Shown here: one piece after another, positions 4,815 through 6,482 of the stretch | How the letters are laid out: every line of letters begins with the position of its first letter | How positions within the stretch are numbered: the first letter of the stretch is position 1 | Assembly (NCBI GenBank): GCA_013697265.1 | Contig: JACCXE010000060.1 | Location: 1-6,482, forward strand | DNA from: Actinomycetota bacterium | Lineage (GTDB): Bacteria; Actinomycetota; Acidimicrobiia; Acidimicrobiales; JACCXE01 | Length of the DNA stretch: 6,482 nucleotides | Direction of reading: 5' to 3' | Made by a program: the position numbers and the translations under genes | Notes under the pieces: generated by a model | The model's input: only the letters and a program-made list of their open reading frames with translations | Database searches by the model: none | Told to the model about the DNA's origin: nothing

Positions 4815-6482
4815 TCAGCTTGTGACGCCCCAAGTGTTGAGGTTCCACCACGGACCGAGCAGCGCGTTGTCTGCAATCGGACCGACAACCTTGCTGTTCC
4901 ACAACAGAATGGTGGGCAGCGGGTCGATCGGAAGGCTGATCATGTTTTCGGCCGAGATATTGCTGGCCGCCTTGCCCTCGGTGACCAGTGCGTCGTCGTC
5001 GAGTTCGCCGTCCATCTTGAGCAGCTGCTCGTCGAGAGCAGGGATGCGGGTGCGGGTGTAGTTGTTGCCGCCCGACTGGCCGATGTCGTTGCTGTTCTTC
5101 GTGCAAAAGAGGTTGCACGTGCTCGGACCGAGCGTAGTCAACACGTTCGCGTAGATCGCCGCTTGGAAGTCGCCAGTAGGCAGCGCCTTACCGAACAGAT
5201 CGCCCGCCTTGAGGTTGTCGACGCTCATCTCCATGCCTGCAGCCTTGAACTGGGTCTGCAGGATCTGTTGCGTGGTCTCACGGCGCTTGTTGCCCGCCGT
5301 CGTGCGAACCTTGAAGGCCAACTTCTGTCCGCCCTTGGCGTAAACACCGTCGGAGCCCTTCGCCCATCCGGCGCCCGTCAGCGTCTTGTCGACCATCCCG
5401 AGATCGAGCTTGTACTTGGCGAAGGCCTGGGGATCAGTGAACTGGCTCACGACAGTGGCGTTGAGGTCGTTCAGTGGTGCCTTGACACCTAATGCGCCGA
5501 AGAGACGCTGCACGATGGCGGCGCGGTCTACGGCGTAGGCCACGGCCTTGCGTACGGCTAGGTCATCGAACGGCGCGACAGCGTTGTTCAACCAGAGCGC
5601 TTCAAAGTTGCCGGTCTTGGCGTTGATGTCCTTCTTCGTGCCGGGCAGACCGGCGTTGATTTGGTCGACGGCGTCGAGCTGGGGCTGCGGGTAGATCGCA
5701 GACACCTGACCCGATTTGAACGCCGTGAACTCGGCCGACGTGTCAGCCTGAACCTTGAAGATCACCTTGTCGAGGTTCGGCTTGGTACCCCAGAAGTTCG
5801 GGTTGGGCACGAGCGTGATGTTGTCGGTCTTGTTCCACGCTTCGAGAATCCACGGCCCGCCCGAGAACTTGTAACCATCCTTCATCTCGGCGTCGCGGTC
5901 TTTGCCCTGGAGCAGATGGCTCGGGAAGATCCCGTAGTTACCGGTGAACAAGCCCTTCCAGTCCGAGTAGTTCTGGCCCGACTTAAACGTGACGACCGCT
6001 GTGGCCTTGTCGGTGTCGTCGACCTTCTCGATCAGGTCGTAACCCGTTTTGTCATAGACGTCGGCGCCGTTCGCGATCTGGTCCCAGGTGTACTTGAAGT
6101 CCGTCGACGTGATCGGCGTACCGTCGTTCCAAACCGCCTTCGGGTTGATGTCGTAGGTGACCGTCTGCACCGGGCTCGTCTCAAGCTTCGGCTCAGCGGT
6201 TAGGAGGCTGTTGTGCTTGTAGGAGTAGTCGCCGTCCGCAGACTTCAGGATGTCGAACGCGCGCGGCATCGTGTTGACCGTGACCATCCAGTAGCCCCAG
6301 CTCGAGCCGGAGCAGGTGCCGATCCAGTCCATGCAGTCAGGCTCTTGCTCAGCACCGATGACGAGGGTGCCGCCCTTCGGCACCTTGACGTCGTCTGTCG
6401 TGGTCGACTTCGAGCCCGCGTTGTCGTTGTCGCTGCTACCGCACGCGCCCGCTATCAACGCCATGCTCAATACGGATGCGAG
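4815..6482 (-). CDS. oppA: Substrate-binding lipoprotein, family 5 (OppA/DppA-like), 5' end outside the window
   Basis: This is the extracellular solute receptor of the importer. Upstream of the TTG at 6470 the frame stays open to the edge and reads 'LASVLSMALIAGAC', the hydrophobic core and lipobox-like end of a lipoprotein signal peptide, so the true start lies beyond the window. Counting from 6470, C10 is the likely lipidated cysteine, followed by a polar linker (11-32). The mature domain begins 'GGTLVIGAEQEPD' (33-45). Typical family 5 elements are 'AVWNDGTPITSTDFKYTWDQ' (112-131), 'GGPWILEAWNKTDNITLVPN' (204-223) leading to 'PNFWG', 'KVIFKVQADTSAEFTAFKSG' (235-254) and 'FDDLAVRKAVAYAVDRAAIV' (301-320). 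Two further cysteine pairs (C46/C53 and C452/C456) could form disulfides outside the cell. The protein is Asp/Lys/Asn-rich as expected. It is first in the visible operon; the promoter is off the right edge. Ligand is unknown. Confidence 0.93.
   Translation of the reverse strand, partial: LASVLSMALIAGACGSSDNDNAGSKSTTTDDVKVPKGGTLVIGAEQEPDCMDWIGTCSGSSWGYWMVTVNTMPRAFDILKSADGDYSYKHNSLLTAEPKLETSPVQTVTYDINPKAVWNDGTPITSTDFKYTWDQIANGADVYDKTGYDLIEKVDDTDKATAVVTFKSGQNYSDWKGLFTGNYGIFPSHLLQGKDRDAEMKDGYKFSGGPWILEAWNKTDNITLVPNPNFWGTKPNLDKVIFKVQADTSAEFTAFKSGQVSAIYPQPQLDAVDQINAGLPGTKKDINAKTGNFEALWLNNAVAPFDDLAVRKAVAYAVDRAAIVQRLFGALGVKAPLNDLNATVVSQFTDPQAFAKYKLDLGMVDKTLTGAGWAKGSDGVYAKGGQKLAFKVRTTAGNKRRETTQQILQTQFKAAGMEMSVDNLKAGDLFGKALPTGDFQAAIYANVLTTLGPSTCNLFCTKNSNDIGQSGGNNYTRTRIPALDEQLLKMDGELDDDALVTEGKAASNISAENMISLPIDPLPTILLWNSKVVGPIADNALLGPWWNLNTWGVTS

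Noticed and set aside
6468..6470. TTG at 6470 as the start of oppA
   Set aside because: The frame continues upstream to the window edge with hydrophobic residues that belong to the signal peptide. A start at 6470 would leave only nine residues before the lipid cysteine and no positively charged N-terminus.
1..6482. A CRISPR array, insertion sequence, or novel defence system
   Set aside because: I saw no regularly spaced direct repeats, no transposase or integrase, and no nuclease or toxin-antitoxin gene apart from the HNH-less DUF222 remnant. The window is mainly an ordinary importer operon.

Overview
The window is high-GC bacterial DNA, most likely from an actinomycete (Actinomycetota). The clues are the base composition, a DUF222 (13E12-type) gene remnant, an apparently leaderless GTG start, a tRNA gene without an encoded CCA, and a lipoprotein signal ending in an 'AGACGSS' context common in actinobacterial binding proteins. 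A class such as Acidimicrobiia is a guess from style and cannot be settled from this sequence.

Layout. (1) Bases 1-397, + strand: the middle of a DUF222-family protein whose N-terminus lies off the left edge. Its HNH half is missing. The frame runs through a perfect 24-base palindrome into the antisense of a tRNA, so it is a broken remnant. (2) Bases 348-462, - strand: a tRNA-Leu(GAG) gene with its hairpin terminator. (3) Bases 463-521: a short divergent promoter region. (4) Bases 522-866, + strand: a 114-residue hypothetical protein with a beta-rich core that could be PH-like. (5) Bases 863-6482, - strand: a complete-looking oligopeptide/dipeptide-type ABC importer operon. It is transcribed right to left as binding lipoprotein (oppA, 5' end beyond the right edge), permeases oppB and oppC, then ATPases oppD and oppF. 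No stretch longer than 300 bases lacks a gene.

How the genes work together. OppA is tethered to the outer face of the membrane by a lipidated cysteine and should deliver ligand to the OppB/OppC channel, which the OppD/OppF ATPase pair drives. From oppB to oppF every junction overlaps by 1 or 4 bases, which points to translational coupling. The only gap is the 85 bases between oppA and oppB. It holds a long hairpin and a second hairpin that pairs with the oppB ribosome binding site, a reasonable arrangement for making more binding protein than membrane complex. The substrate cannot be told from the sequence; dipeptides, oligopeptides, metals or other small solutes are all used by this family.

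I do not see a new biological system. The transporter is a standard family. The points worth a second look are the oppA-oppB RNA structures, the hairpin inside the convergent gene end at 822-866, the truncated DUF222 gene against the tRNA, and extra cysteine pairs in OppA.
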